Below, piece by piece: positions 32,608-41,096 of a stretch of 64,000 nucleotides of DNA; position 1 is the first letter of the stretch, and each line of letters starts with the position of its first letter. A program made the position numbers and the translations under genes. Origin of the DNA: Exiguobacterium sp. KRL4 (GTDB lineage Bacteria > Bacillota > Bacilli > Exiguobacteriales > Exiguobacteriaceae); assembly GCF_001870785.1 (NCBI RefSeq), contig NZ_MOLV01000013.1, positions 1 through 64,000 on the forward strand, read 5' to 3'. The notes under the pieces are model-generated. The model was not told the DNA's origin and did no database searches. It saw nothing but the letters and a program-made list of their open reading frames with translations.

Positions 32608-33132
32608 ATGCGGATTCAAATCATCGGCGGTTCCGGCACTGGGAAAAGTACGCTTGGCAAGTGGATTGGGAAACAAGAAGATATCCCCTGGATCGACAGC
32701 GATCGTTATTTGTGGAAAGACCACACGTTTACCGAAAAACGATCGGTCGCGGAGCGGTATGCCTTATATACACCGGATATCGAAAACCACCAACAGTATG
32801 TCGTCTCCGGTTCCGTCTTTTCGTGGAATCCGGACGGCTTCGACAACCGGGAGTTGCTTGTTTTTTTACGCTTGGATGAAGCCACACGGATGAACCGTTT
32901 AATCAAACGGGAACAAGAACGGTATCCCGATTTCAAGGGATCAAACGAATTTCTCGATTGGTGCCGGACTTACTTGACGGCGACGGATCCGGCGATGATT
33001 GGGACGCTAGCTGAGCACCGACTTCAAATGATGTGTTCGGTATCACCCGTCATCGAAGTCGATGCTTCCTTACCGACGGACGACATCTACCAACACATTA
33101 AATCCGCCTATCAGAAACTTCATGAAGATTAA
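32608..33132 (+). CDS. P-loop kinase, adenylate-kinase/topology-modulation-like
   Basis: A 174-residue P-loop protein: IIGGSGTGKSTL near residue 5 is Walker A, WIDSDRYLW follows as the acceptor Asp region, and RLIKREQERYPDF supplies the lid arginines. It belongs to the small AAA/topology-modulation kinase group related to adenylate and shikimate kinases; the phosphate acceptor is unknown. ATG at 32608 follows GAGGAGG; the open frame back to 32560 has no ribosome site. Confidence 0.8.
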   Translation: MRIQIIGGSGTGKSTLGKWIGKQEDIPWIDSDRYLWKDHTFTEKRSVAERYALYTPDIENHQQYVVSGSVFSWNPDGFDNRELLVFLRLDEATRMNRLIKREQERYPDFKGSNEFLDWCRTYLTATDPAMIGTLAEHRLQMMCSVSPVIEVDASLPTDDIYQHIKSAYQKLHED

Positions 33133-33516
33133 TTAGTGAATCATATCGTACACCTTTGCACCTATCCAGACAGCAAGCCCGCACCAAAGGAACAGGATGA
33201 AGCCGGCGACGAACCAATTTTTCGGTTTGTCACCACGCATCAAGGTTTCCGCTTTGACGGTACAGTCCGCAATAACGTCCTGCGGCAACATTTTCAGTGC
33301 CAACAGGATACCTAACGGGACCAGAATGAGATCGTCCAGATACCCTAACACCGGGATGAAATCTGGAATCAAGTCAATCGGACTGAATGCATAAGCGACA
33401 ACACAAGCCGTAAATAATTTGGTATACCAGGCGACCCGGTCATCTTGATAGGCGAAATACAAAATGAACAGCTGTTTTTTCAACGCTTTGGCGGTCTCCT
33501 TTAACTTTTGGAACAT
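33133..33516 (-). CDS. YkvA family (DUF1232) membrane protein
   Basis: A 127-residue protein with the DUF1232 core YAFSPIDLIPDFIPVLGYLDDLILVPLGI, which forms two short membrane-associated helices, and a C-terminal membrane helix (about 101-121). Conserved Asp and Pro residues suggest a structural role at the membrane; function unknown. Its stop abuts that of the convergent kinase gene with no space between. Confidence 0.88.
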   Translation of the reverse strand: MFQKLKETAKALKKQLFILYFAYQDDRVAWYTKLFTACVVAYAFSPIDLIPDFIPVLGYLDDLILVPLGILLALKMLPQDVIADCTVKAETLMRGDKPKNWFVAGFILFLWCGLAVWIGAKVYDMIH

Positions 33517-33546
33517 GATGAGTCTCCGTTCTACGTATGAATGTAT

Positions 33547-34344
33547 TCAACGGAACCAGTCGGCTCCTTCCCGTTTTAAAAAGTCGATTTCCTGTTCATA
33601 ATGTGTGACGTGTCCTTCGTCCACCATCCGTTGGAAGGCAATATCACCTTCCGCTGCTTTCCGGTGAATCGTTTTGATCAGGGCTTCAACGCGCAATAAC
33701 ACGGTCCCGTACAGATCACCTTGTAGTTCCGGTTCCCCGTACGCCGATAAAAATAATTTAACCCGTCGCCGGATTTGCTCCTGGTCTTCGACAGCATCAT
33801 AAAACCTTGTTTCTCCTTCTGCCGTCATCTGATGCCGACTTAACGGAACAAAAGTGTACATCGTATAAGCGATATCCCAAATCCGCGGTCCTGGGGCAGC
33901 AACGTCGAAATCGATGATGCCGACCGGACGCTCATTTTGAAAGATGACGTTATAGACGGCAAAGTCATTATGACAGATGAGTTCGAGCGGTTCCGGTGTT
34001 CCGTCGAGCGGCTGCCACTCATTTGGTATCGGGAAATCTGCGGCTGCCTCGTGATAAGCACGTAATAGGCGTGCCGTTTCTTCCAAAACGATATCCGAGC
34101 GCATGTATGGTTGGAGCGGATAATTCCCGGCCTCGCCTTCAATGTATGAGACGATTTCCCGATTTTGCGCGTCAATCCCTAAAAACCGTGAACTCCCTGT
34201 AAACCCTCTTTTCTCAAGATGGTGTAACAACCGGTGAATCCGTTCACTGTCCGGTTTTTGTTCCCGTCTGACCGTATCCCCGATCCGTGAGACGTCGGAG
34301 ACATTCCCGCCCGTCAATTGTTCTTCCTGCTCAGGTTGTGTCAT
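33547..34344 (-). CDS. aminoglycoside-phosphotransferase-like kinase
   Basis: A 265-residue protein of the APH/choline-kinase fold. CHNDFAVYNVIF carries the H-x-D-x4-N catalytic loop (Asp127, Asn132) and GIIDFDVAAPGPRIWDIAY carries the metal-binding Asp145. The N-lobe is short. Could phosphorylate a small alcohol or act on an antibiotic; no resistance context. Its start overlaps the end of the upstream small membrane protein gene by 4 bases. Confidence 0.85.
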   Translation of the reverse strand: MTQPEQEEQLTGGNVSDVSRIGDTVRREQKPDSERIHRLLHHLEKRGFTGSSRFLGIDAQNREIVSYIEGEAGNYPLQPYMRSDIVLEETARLLRAYHEAAADFPIPNEWQPLDGTPEPLELICHNDFAVYNVIFQNERPVGIIDFDVAAPGPRIWDIAYTMYTFVPLSRHQMTAEGETRFYDAVEDQEQIRRRVKLFLSAYGEPELQGDLYGTVLLRVEALIKTIHRKAAEGDIAFQRMVDEGHVTHYEQEIDFLKREGADWFR

Positions 34345-34583
34345 GTGGTATCCTCCCCTTTCCGTTGACTCAGTGCAGCGGCGAGAATCGATGCCCCGAC
34401 TAAACTGATGACAAGATCGCTTCCTTTGACCAACGCAAAGTCAAAATGCCACAACGTGTCAACCCCGTTCGTGATTATCATCCCGATGACATACAGCGTG
34501 ATACTGAGCGGAATCATCCGTTTAATGAACCGCGGGACACGAATCCAGATTCGTAACAAGCGTTCACCTGTCTTACTCATCAT
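34341..34583 (-). CDS. small two-helix membrane protein
   Basis: An 80-residue protein with an amphipathic basic N-terminus (RLLRIWIRVPRFIKRMI) and two membrane helices (about 24-42 and 56-72). AAGGGGATGG precedes the start. Coupled to the downstream kinase gene. No family recognised. Confidence 0.65.
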   Translation of the reverse strand: MMSKTGERLLRIWIRVPRFIKRMIPLSITLYVIGMIITNGVDTLWHFDFALVKGSDLVISLVGASILAAALSQRKGEDTT

Positions 34584-34717
34584 TCCATCCCCTTACGCCC
34601 TAAAATTTTCCTGTTTCATTTAGCTTATCATGTCTGAATCAATCACTCAAAGTGTTCGCAAGTCTCACCAACTGGTAGACTAGGGGATAGAAAAGTCAGG
34701 AAATGGAGTCGATATTT

Positions 34718-35716
34718 ATGAAAGCCATGACCATCACACAATACGGTCACGTCCCGCTTGAACTTACAGAACAGCCTCGTCCGCAGGTCAATCCCCATGA
34801 TGTGCTCGTCAAAATTCATGCCGCAAGCATCAATCCGGTTGATTTTAAGATTCGGGACGGGAACGTCAAACTGTTGATTCCCTATCAGTTCCCGTTGATT
34901 CTCGGCAATGATTTTTCCGGTATCGTGACTGAAATCGGTTCTGCCGTCACGAAGTTTCAAGTCGGCGACGCTGTTTATGGACGGGCCGAGAAGAACCGGA
35001 TCGGAACGTTTGCTGAATACATCGCGATTGATGAACAGATGCTGGCTTTGAAACCAGCCACGCTTTCGTTTGAGGAAGCGGCTTCGATTCCGCTGGTCGG
35101 CTTGACGTCCTATCAGGCATTACATGACATTCTTCAGCTGACACCCGGACAAAAAGTTTTGATTCACGCCGGTGCCGGAGGCGTCGGAACGTTTGCGATT
35201 CAACTGGCGAAAGCGATGGGACTATATGTCGCAACGACGACAAGCCCCGCCGGACATGAGCTTGTCCAGTCACTTGGGGCCGATAAAATCATTAATTACC
35301 GGACCGAAGCCTTCGAGGACCTGTTGCACGATTACGACGGGGTCTACGATACGATTGGCGGCGAGACGCTCCGACGGTCGTTTAAGGTTGTCCGTCCGGG
35401 CGGACAGATCGTCTCAGTTTCCGGACTGCCGAACGGCCGGTTCGGTAAATCCTACCAGTCCGGTTTTTTCAAGACGTCATTATTTAGACTGTTGACGCTC
35501 CGCGAGACACTTCTTGAACGAAAACATCGTGTCACCTATACGTTTTTGTTCATGCGACCAAGTGGTCAACAACTTGAACACATCACGGAATGGATCGAGA
35601 GTGGACAAATCAAGCCGATCATCGACCGGGTGTATCCGTTTGAAGACGCCCAAGCGGCGCTCGAGTATTCCGAGTCCGGTCGGGCCAAAGGAAAAGTCGT
35701 CTTAAAAATCAAATAA
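34718..35716 (+). CDS. NADP-dependent quinone oxidoreductase-like (MDR superfamily)
   Basis: A 332-residue zinc-free medium-chain dehydrogenase: GroES-like N-terminal domain (DVLVKIHAASINPVDFKIRDG, GNDFSGIVTEIG), Rossmann motif HAGAGGVGTFAIQLAKAMG near residue 148, and the C-terminal PFEDAQAALEYSESGRAKGKVVL ending. The zinc ligands of alcohol dehydrogenases are lacking, as in QOR proteins. ATG at 34718 follows GGAG by 8 bases. Monocistronic; likely reduces quinones or enones with NADPH. Confidence 0.9.
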   Translation: MKAMTITQYGHVPLELTEQPRPQVNPHDVLVKIHAASINPVDFKIRDGNVKLLIPYQFPLILGNDFSGIVTEIGSAVTKFQVGDAVYGRAEKNRIGTFAEYIAIDEQMLALKPATLSFEEAASIPLVGLTSYQALHDILQLTPGQKVLIHAGAGGVGTFAIQLAKAMGLYVATTTSPAGHELVQSLGADKIINYRTEAFEDLLHDYDGVYDTIGGETLRRSFKVVRPGGQIVSVSGLPNGRFGKSYQSGFFKTSLFRLLTLRETLLERKHRVTYTFLFMRPSGQQLEHITEWIESGQIKPIIDRVYPFEDAQAALEYSESGRAKGKVVLKIK

Positions 35717-35723
35717 ACCGTTT

Positions 35724-35772
35724 AAACAGTCAATAAGCACCGGACATACTGTTGTTTATTGACTGTTTTTGT
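35724..35772 (+). terminator. intrinsic terminator
   Basis: AAACAGTCAATAA / TTATTGACTGTTT, 13-bp arms with an 18-base loop, then TT. Confidence 0.88.
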
Positions 35773-35872
35773 ATTGATGTTTTATTTAAATCCGACTCTC
35801 AAGCAAAGTATAAAATAAGCTATTATGTAAAATAAAGGATGTTAACTTTTACTAACCGGAAGGAGCAAGTAG

Positions 35873-36112
35873 ATGAACATACGTACCGGCACCCCGTACA
35901 AGTATTATTTTTGGAAACGGTTTTTCCTGCTGTTCATTCCGCTGTTTTTGATCGGGATTCTACCTGAGCCGTTCATTACAGCAAATCCATTCAACAGTCT
36001 TGAAGATTATGGCGAATTCGCCTTCGTCTTTTTGTTGTATTTGATTGTGATGTCCGGAATTTCCGCTTTTTTGGTCTCGATGCGTTGGAGAAGAAAACAA
36101 AACCGTAGATGA
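35873..36112 (+). CDS. small two-helix membrane protein
   Basis: A 79-residue protein with membrane helices at about 14-32 and 47-67 and a basic C-terminus (RWRRKQNRR). AAGGAG precedes the ATG. It lies 31 bases before the broken lipoprotein gene and may be co-transcribed with it. Function unknown. Confidence 0.68.
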   Translation: MNIRTGTPYKYYFWKRFFLLFIPLFLIGILPEPFITANPFNSLEDYGEFAFVFLLYLIVMSGISAFLVSMRWRRKQNRR

Positions 36113-36143
36113 TGACCACTTCGTCTAAAAGGAGACACAGATC

Positions 36144-37323
36144 ATGCACTGGAAAACAGCTCTTACGGCAGCTTTAATGGTGTCGCTTGTCGTCACCGCA
36201 GGATGCACCGATTCTGATTCAGCCAAGCAACCGTCGAAAATCAAGGCAGACCCGCAGGTGGCTGAGCCGACGCCAAATCTTGAACCGGTCAGTGCCCCTT
36301 TGTCCGACTATGGAAAATACGTGCCGCTGAAGAAAAAGACGGACCAGATTTCGCTCGGAACACATCAGACATACAATCTGTCGTCGTTTTTTACCGGTCA
36401 AAACGTCCTGATCGCTCCGGACTATCTGTATGAGCAATCGATCTACTATACGCACGTTAAACAAACGAGTGATACAACCATTAACAGTTACATTTACCGC
36501 TACAGCCAAGGGTCGAACGATAACCAAGTGCTGCATACGGTCAACCGGACCATCGGTATGATGACCGGAGTGTCGCATTACCTGTTTTGGGTCGAATACA
36601 ATCAAACCAAGTCCGGACAAAAATGGGCGATTCGCTTGCTGGACTTGAAGACGGAAAAAATCAATACGCTTGATCAAGGGATCAGCCGTTATAACACGGC
36701 GATTCCTTATCTGGATACGTCGTCCAAACGGGTATCCTGGATGACGCATGAAGCGACACCAACCCGAACGAAAACAATCCTCAAGTCGTTTGATGTCGCG
36801 GAAGACGCCATCATCATCCATCAGCAGTATATTTTAAAAGAAGGCGCAAAACGGAATGGACAGTATCCATTTGACTTCCGCCGGAGCGATGCCGGGCTGA
36901 TTTTGCATACAAGTACTTTCAAAAACGGTCATCAAACGCCGACACTCGAGACGTTTGACGGCACGTTCAAACGACGGATGAACGGGCTGATTGATTTTGA
37001 ACACAACAAAAAGTATGTTTCTTAGGCATGAAGAAGGCTCCGCCCTCTTCATGCCTAAGAAAGGTCGACAACCGGGGTACCAGTTCAAACCGTCGGACAA
37101 TCGCTTGACGGTTGATGCATTCCGCTTTTTATCGGCTGACCGTGTGATTTTCCGGGAGAGTATGACGCGACTCTGGTACGCCGATCTTGCGCGCGGCACC
37201 GTTGCTCCCTTGACGGAAATGGCCGATACAACGTCCAAACCGATTTATGCCAACGGGAAGCTCGCATATGGGGTATCGGACGATGAACAGATTGAATTCC
37301 ATGTCATCGATGTAAAAAAATGA
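36144..37323 (+). pseudogene. lipoprotein (paralog of the gene at 42311) broken by a frameshift in a perfect hairpin
   Basis: The first frame starts at ATG 36144 (AAAGGAG upstream) with signal peptide and lipobox VTAGC (Cys21) and reaches DFEHNKKYVS before TAG at 37023. The homologous C-terminal part continues in the +1 frame as HEEGSALFMPKKG ... RVIFRESMTRLWYADLARGTVAPLT to 37323. The intact paralog at 42311 aligns along the whole length (LFWVEY/LFWIRY, ADLARGTVAPLT/ADLSNGTVVPLT), proving both halves are one gene of about 392 codons. The break lies inside the hairpin at 37018-37062. The fold is probably beta-propeller-like; function unknown. Confidence 0.85.
37018..37062. repeat. perfect 17-bp inverted repeat at the frameshift
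   Basis: TTTCTTAGGCATGAAGA (37018-37034) and TCTTCATGCCTAAGAAA (37046-37062) are exact reverse complements around an 11-base loop that can itself pair GGC/GCC. It lies inside coding sequence and has no T-run, so it is not a normal terminator. Confidence 0.9.
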
Positions 37324-37329
37324 TTGGTT

Positions 37330-37370
37330 AAGACCGTTCTTTTCGTGCGAAAAGGACGGTCTTTGTTTTA
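37330..37370 (+). terminator. intrinsic terminator
   Basis: AAGACCGTTCTTTTCG / CGAAAAGGACGGTCTT with a 2-base turn, then TGTTTT, 6 bases after the lipoprotein stop. Confidence 0.85.
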
Positions 37371-37442
37371 TCCGGAGGGGTCCATTTCGAGCGTTCGATA
37401 TGCTACACTTTTTGTAATAATTAGTCATGAGGAGGAAATACG

Positions 37443-37790
37443 ATGACGAAACACCGTTTGTATACGACAGCGTTTTCGAGTGTCTATCCGCTTTACGTGA
37501 CAAAAGCTGAACGCAAGGGTCGGACGAAACAGGAAGTCGATACGATCATCTGCTGGCTGACCGGTTACTCGGAACAACAACTTGCAACGCTGACAGCAGA
37601 TAAGACGACATTCGAAGCATTTTTTGCGGATGCCCCACAGATGCAGGAACGTCGATTGTTAATCAAAGGTGTCGTCTGCGGCGTCCGCGTCGAAGACGTC
37701 GAGGATCCGTTGATGCGGGAAATCCGCTATCTCGACAAGTTGATTGATGAACTGGCAAAAGGAAAAGCGTTCGAGAAAATCTTACGGTAA
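37443..37790 (+). CDS. DUF2200 family protein
   Basis: A 115-residue soluble protein with the DUF2200 pattern: [36 protein letters not shown], then [49 protein letters not shown]. Function unknown; the length equals the family norm. AGGAGG precedes ATG. A 34-residue membrane peptide gene follows 22 bases later. Confidence 0.9.
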   Translation: MTKHRLYTTAFSSVYPLYVTKAERKGRTKQEVDTIICWLTGYSEQQLATLTADKTTFEAFFADAPQMQERRLLIKGVVCGVRVEDVEDPLMREIRYLDKLIDELAKGKAFEKILR

Positions 37791-37812
37791 GAATCTAAGG
37801 AGGAAAAATCGT

Positions 37813-37917
37813 ATGCTGACTACCATCGCGTCACTCTTCGCTCTCGTCACGATGTTAATGAACGGTTTTTACCTCGTTGATCATTATCTTCGGTACGGCG
37901 TCCCATCTAATCACTAA
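37813..37917 (+). CDS. 34-residue single-helix membrane peptide
   Basis: ATG at 37813 follows a perfect AAGGAGG (37798-37804) at 8 bases. The peptide MLTTIASLFALVTMLMNGFY has one hydrophobic helix (about 3-22) and a polar end with DHYLRYGVPSNH. It sits in tandem with the DUF2200 gene and before a terminator. Such short membrane peptides are often regulators of larger membrane proteins or toxins; function unknown. Confidence 0.6.
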   Translation: MLTTIASLFALVTMLMNGFYLVDHYLRYGVPSNH

Positions 37918-37920
37918 ATA

Positions 37921-37957
37921 CTAAAAAACCGGGCACCTCAAGCAGGTGTCCGGTTCT
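37921..37957 (-). terminator. intrinsic terminator shared by convergent genes
   Basis: AACCGGGCACCT / AGGTGTCCGGTT with a 5-base loop; six Ts on the minus strand (ending the hydrolase) and TTCTT on the plus strand. Confidence 0.82.
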
Positions 37958-37971
37958 TCTGTCTATTCTCG

Positions 37972-38676
37972 TTAAAAACGATCATTCAACCAAATGAAGA
38001 TGTCCGCTATCATCTGATCCGACACGGTATGGTTGATCGACGGATGTTTCAGAAACGTTAAATCGTGATGGATTTCGCCCACTTGTCGTACATAATGCTC
38101 CTGCGTTTCAATCGGAATGACCGCATCGCGTTGTCCATGTACGAATAACGTTGGTGTAGACTGTTCTTGCAGGACAGGATCATACGCCCGCAAGTGTCGT
38201 TCTTCTTCCGCCGTTAAATCGTCTCTTTTGTCACGTCTTCGGAAAAGCTGTTCCGAAAAGAGGAAGGAGCCGGACCCGTTGATGTTAATCACCCCTGCGC
38301 TACCGTCATGTTTAGCAGCAGCACCGCTGGCGATGAATCCTCCCATCGAGACACCAAGCCAAATGATGTCCTCTCTTGGAACGTTCAGCTGCTTAACGAG
38401 CGCATTCGATTCTTCGATGCTTTGAAACACAACTTCCCAAAAGTGACGTTCGACGACGCCCGTGTTAAAGTACGTTGCTAACGCATCACGGCTGTCATGC
38501 AGGTGGAGTTCCGGCACAATGACCGTAAACCCTTGCTTTGAGAGCATCTCGGCGAAATCCTCGTATTTGCTAACACTGGATCCCCACCCGTGGTACAGAC
38601 AGATGGTTTTGCGGGAAATCGGCTGTTGCGCCGGAAAGGTCCGGATCGACAGTACAATATCATTTAATGTATTCAT
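37972..38676 (-). CDS. alpha/beta hydrolase, dienelactone-hydrolase/YitV-like
   Basis: A 234-residue alpha/beta hydrolase: LYHGWGSSVSKYEDFAEML (oxyanion region), IIWLGVSMGGFIASGAAA with the nucleophile Ser, LFVHGQRDAVIPIE as the acid loop, and SINHTVSDQM with the catalytic His. The layout resembles YitV-type esterases. Start at 38676 follows AAGGGG; the open frame to 38736 lacks a ribosome site. Single-gene unit. Confidence 0.85.
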   Translation of the reverse strand: MNTLNDIVLSIRTFPAQQPISRKTICLYHGWGSSVSKYEDFAEMLSKQGFTVIVPELHLHDSRDALATYFNTGVVERHFWEVVFQSIEESNALVKQLNVPREDIIWLGVSMGGFIASGAAAKHDGSAGVININGSGSFLFSEQLFRRRDKRDDLTAEEERHLRAYDPVLQEQSTPTLFVHGQRDAVIPIETQEHYVRQVGEIHHDLTFLKHPSINHTVSDQMIADIFIWLNDRF

Positions 38677-38777
38677 TTGGATGTCCCCTTTTCGATTCAG
38701 ATGACTGTCGATTACAACTATGTAATTTGTCATCATTACCCATTTTTGTTATTTTTATGAATGAGAGGAGGAAGATA

Positions 38778-39248
38778 ATGCATTTTCTTTTATTTAATTT
38801 AATTATGCTTGCCTTTTACTTTCCGAGCTTGATTCTGCACGAGTATGGGCATGCGCTCGCCGCCCGCTTGGTCGGTCGACGCTTAAAGTCCATCTCAATT
38901 GGAAAAGGTGAGCCGTTCCTGCGAATCGGTCATTTTTCCATCGCCCGAAAGCAATTTTGGGAAGGACTGCATCAATCTCACCCGTCAGAGATTTCGCTCA
39001 GCCGCGGACAACGAGCCGCTATATTACTCGGCGGAGTTGGTGCCAACTTGATCGGTGGTGTATTCGTTTTAATCTTGAGTATGCTGTTTTCGAATCCGGT
39101 CATGCAATTTTTAGCTCAGCCCTTCATTCAAGTTTCGTTGATTTTTATCCTGTTTAATCTTCTTCCGATTCGCTTATCCAGTGGTATTGCTAGCGATGGC
39201 TTGCAATTGAAACAGCTGTTTTTTAACAAAAATCAACATACGTCCTGA
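38778..39248 (+). CDS. M50-like membrane zinc metalloprotease homolog
   Basis: A 156-residue integral membrane protein with HEYGHA at 21-26 (the H-E-x-x-H zinc site in a membrane helix) and LLPIRLSSGIASDGLQL near the C-terminus, which corresponds to the third-ligand motif N-x-x-P-x-x-x-x-x-DG of site-2 proteases. Shorter than typical site-2 proteases, with no PDZ domain. GAGGAGG precedes ATG at 38778. It probably cleaves or simply binds membrane proteins; the target is unknown. A small lipoprotein follows after 14 bases. Confidence 0.8.
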   Translation: MHFLLFNLIMLAFYFPSLILHEYGHALAARLVGRRLKSISIGKGEPFLRIGHFSIARKQFWEGLHQSHPSEISLSRGQRAAILLGGVGANLIGGVFVLILSMLFSNPVMQFLAQPFIQVSLIFILFNLLPIRLSSGIASDGLQLKQLFFNKNQHTS

Positions 39249-39262
39249 CAGGAGTCGAGTTC

Positions 39263-39463
39263 ATGTTAAAACTATTACTGTTGGCAAGTAGTCTACTGCT
39301 CGTTGGATGCGCTTCCGCGCAACCGAAAACCGTTCCGTGGGGTGAAAATACACCCGCTCAAATGGAACGGCTAAAAGCCAATGACATTGAGTTTAAAGTT
39401 GAGGGCGACCAATTACTGATTCCGCAAGATCAGGTCGATCAAGCGACAAGGTGTTGTACTTAA
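39263..39463 (+). CDS. small lipoprotein
   Basis: A 66-residue lipoprotein: signal peptide with lipobox LLVGC (Cys16), then a compact domain (ERLKANDIEFKVEGDQLLIPQDQVDQATRCC). The paired cysteines at the end are a feature I recall from small Bacillales lipoproteins. ACAGGAG precedes the start. In operon with the protease homolog upstream, so it may be its substrate or partner; this is inference. Confidence 0.72.
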   Translation: MLKLLLLASSLLLVGCASAQPKTVPWGENTPAQMERLKANDIEFKVEGDQLLIPQDQVDQATRCCT

Positions 39464-39482
39464 TAGAAAAAATAATCAAGAT

Positions 39483-39524
39483 GGCTATTTCCTCTTAATA
39501 TTCAGGAGATAGCCGTTTTTTTAT
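39483..39524 (+). terminator. intrinsic terminator
   Basis: GGCTATTTCCT / AGGAGATAGCC with one mismatch and a 10-base loop followed by seven Ts. Confidence 0.88.
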
Positions 39525-39535
39525 TTCCAAATTTT

Positions 39536-40300
39536 TCAATAAAATTTATACAATCCATTATCGAAATAGCGGAATGTTTCTTCTGATATTGGTGGAAATC
39601 CATATCCGGAATAGAACGCATCGAGCATCTGGATATCCTTTCGAAAAGACCGTGTCGCCAAGGCTTCATCGTAGCGGGGGTCGCCGACCGTCATTCCGGC
39701 TAGATCAATAAACGCAACGATTTCATTGTCTAGGACCAACAGATTGTCCGTCGTACAATCTCCGTGTATCCACGTCTCCGGAACAGGTTCCGGCTGCTTG
39801 GTGGATAACGCGTTAAGTAACTTGTGCGAACCATTTGTCCATCCCTGTTTAATGTAGTGATCGGCCTGAAGCAGCTGTTTATCCAGCCAATCCTGTGAAG
39901 AATGGGTAGAGATATTCTCGCTCATATGAAACTGTCTGAGGAACCGTCCGAATGAACGGATCAATGCCAATCGTTGCAACTCGGAAGCATCCGCCAGTGC
40001 CGTTGTCAACGTCTCACCTGCTATGTAGGACATCAGTAAATAATCCTGTTGCTCGTCTTCAATATAATCAAGATAAGTCGGGATAGTGATATGTTGTTGT
40101 GACTTGAACGTCTTCATCACTGTCGCTTCCTGCGCCAACCACTCGCGGTATCGGGGTAAGCTTGCCTGTTTGAGGATAAAGGTGCCGTCTAACGTTTTCA
40201 TGTGGTAGACGATGGCTGTTCCCCCCTGCTCGGCAACGGGATGAATAGAATGGATCAAACCGACTTTTTGTTCGATTCGTTGTTTGATAGAAACGTTCAT
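39536..40300 (-). CDS. aminoglycoside-phosphotransferase-like kinase
   Basis: A 254-residue APH-fold kinase. GTFILKQASLP is the N-lobe lysine strand, HGDCTTDNLLV is the catalytic loop, and VAFIDLAGMTVGDPRYDEA is the metal-binding loop. All three elements are intact, so it is probably active on an unknown small-molecule alcohol. It overlaps the end of the Lrp-type regulator gene by 4 bases, so regulator and kinase are one operon. Confidence 0.88.
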   Translation of the reverse strand: MNVSIKQRIEQKVGLIHSIHPVAEQGGTAIVYHMKTLDGTFILKQASLPRYREWLAQEATVMKTFKSQQHITIPTYLDYIEDEQQDYLLMSYIAGETLTTALADASELQRLALIRSFGRFLRQFHMSENISTHSSQDWLDKQLLQADHYIKQGWTNGSHKLLNALSTKQPEPVPETWIHGDCTTDNLLVLDNEIVAFIDLAGMTVGDPRYDEALATRSFRKDIQMLDAFYSGYGFPPISEETFRYFDNGLYKFY

Positions 40301-40740
40301 ATCAAAACACCGTCCCCGACCGTAAAAGCTTTAAACGCGACGGGTGACGACAACCGAATCCAGGTCGACGGTTTACCATACTTCATCGAGACATCGATAA
40401 ACGTTTCTAATGTCTCTACGGATGGTGTATACAGTTTGACCATGAAGTTAAACGTTCCGGCGAGCCGGTGGCACTCGACGACATCCGGATGACTCTTGCA
40501 AAATGCGATAAACGCGTCGCATCTTGTGTCTTCGAACATCAAAATCGCCATGATTGTTTTTTCAAGCGCAACGGGATTGATGACGGCCCGGTATCCTTCG
40601 ATGACACTGCGGTCCTCCAGTTTCTTAACCCGCTCGTTGACGGCCGGTGTCGACAGGCCCACCGTTTTACCGAGTTCCGTCCAGGACATCCGCCCGTCTG
40701 CCTGCAATGCCCGGATAATTGCATAATCAATTTCGTCCAT
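40297..40740 (-). CDS. Lrp/AsnC family transcriptional regulator
   Basis: A 147-residue Lrp/AsnC regulator: MDEIDYAIIRALQADGRMSWTELGKTVGLSTPAVNERVKKLEDRSVIEGYRAVINP is the DNA-binding half, and AILMFEDTRCDAFIAF ... VVECHRLAGTFNFMVKLY is the RAM ligand-binding domain. Usually senses an amino acid. Coupled to the downstream kinase, which it may control. Confidence 0.92.
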   Translation of the reverse strand: MDEIDYAIIRALQADGRMSWTELGKTVGLSTPAVNERVKKLEDRSVIEGYRAVINPVALEKTIMAILMFEDTRCDAFIAFCKSHPDVVECHRLAGTFNFMVKLYTPSVETLETFIDVSMKYGKPSTWIRLSSPVAFKAFTVGDGVLI

Positions 40741-40889
40741 TTTTTCACCCTCCTAATATTATGAAGACATATCTTAAAATTACCATTCATTTTCAGGTGA
40801 AGCTACTGAAAAACAAGGAAAACCGTCTGTCTGGTCACGTTCTTCTTTCGTACAATAAAGACAGATCAAAAATAAGTGAGGTGAAAGAC

Positions 40890-41048
40890 ATGCAGGCAAC
40901 AAATTGCACCCGTTGCGCGGAGACATTTGAAGACGGTCAGGAAACGTATCACTGTTCGCACAACTGTACATTCTGCAAAGAGTGTACCAAGACGATGAAT
41001 TCCATTTGTCAAAATTGCGGGGAAACATTGGTCCGGGTTGAGCAGTAA
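40890..41048 (+). CDS. DUF1272-like cysteine-rich zinc-binding protein
   Basis: A 52-residue protein starting at 40890 after GAGGTGAAAG. It has CTRC, CSHNCTFCKEC and CQNC, eight or more cysteines in C-x2-C pairs, matching DUF1272, which is expected to bind two zinc ions. Function unknown. Longer readings upstream are open but not credible. Confidence 0.85.
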   Translation: MQATNCTRCAETFEDGQETYHCSHNCTFCKECTKTMNSICQNCGETLVRVEQ

Positions 41049-41096
41049 TCTACATAAGCAAGGGAGCGGATGCCAGTGATCCGCTCCCTTCGTTCG

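Noticed and set aside
37010-37030. Programmed +1 frameshift at the CTT-AGG-C string in the broken lipoprotein
   Set aside because: The string matches a yeast-type slip site by letters, but in frame 0 the codons are GTT-TCT-TAG, there is no upstream ribosome-site-like stimulator, and the paralog has no such shift. A pseudogene is simpler.
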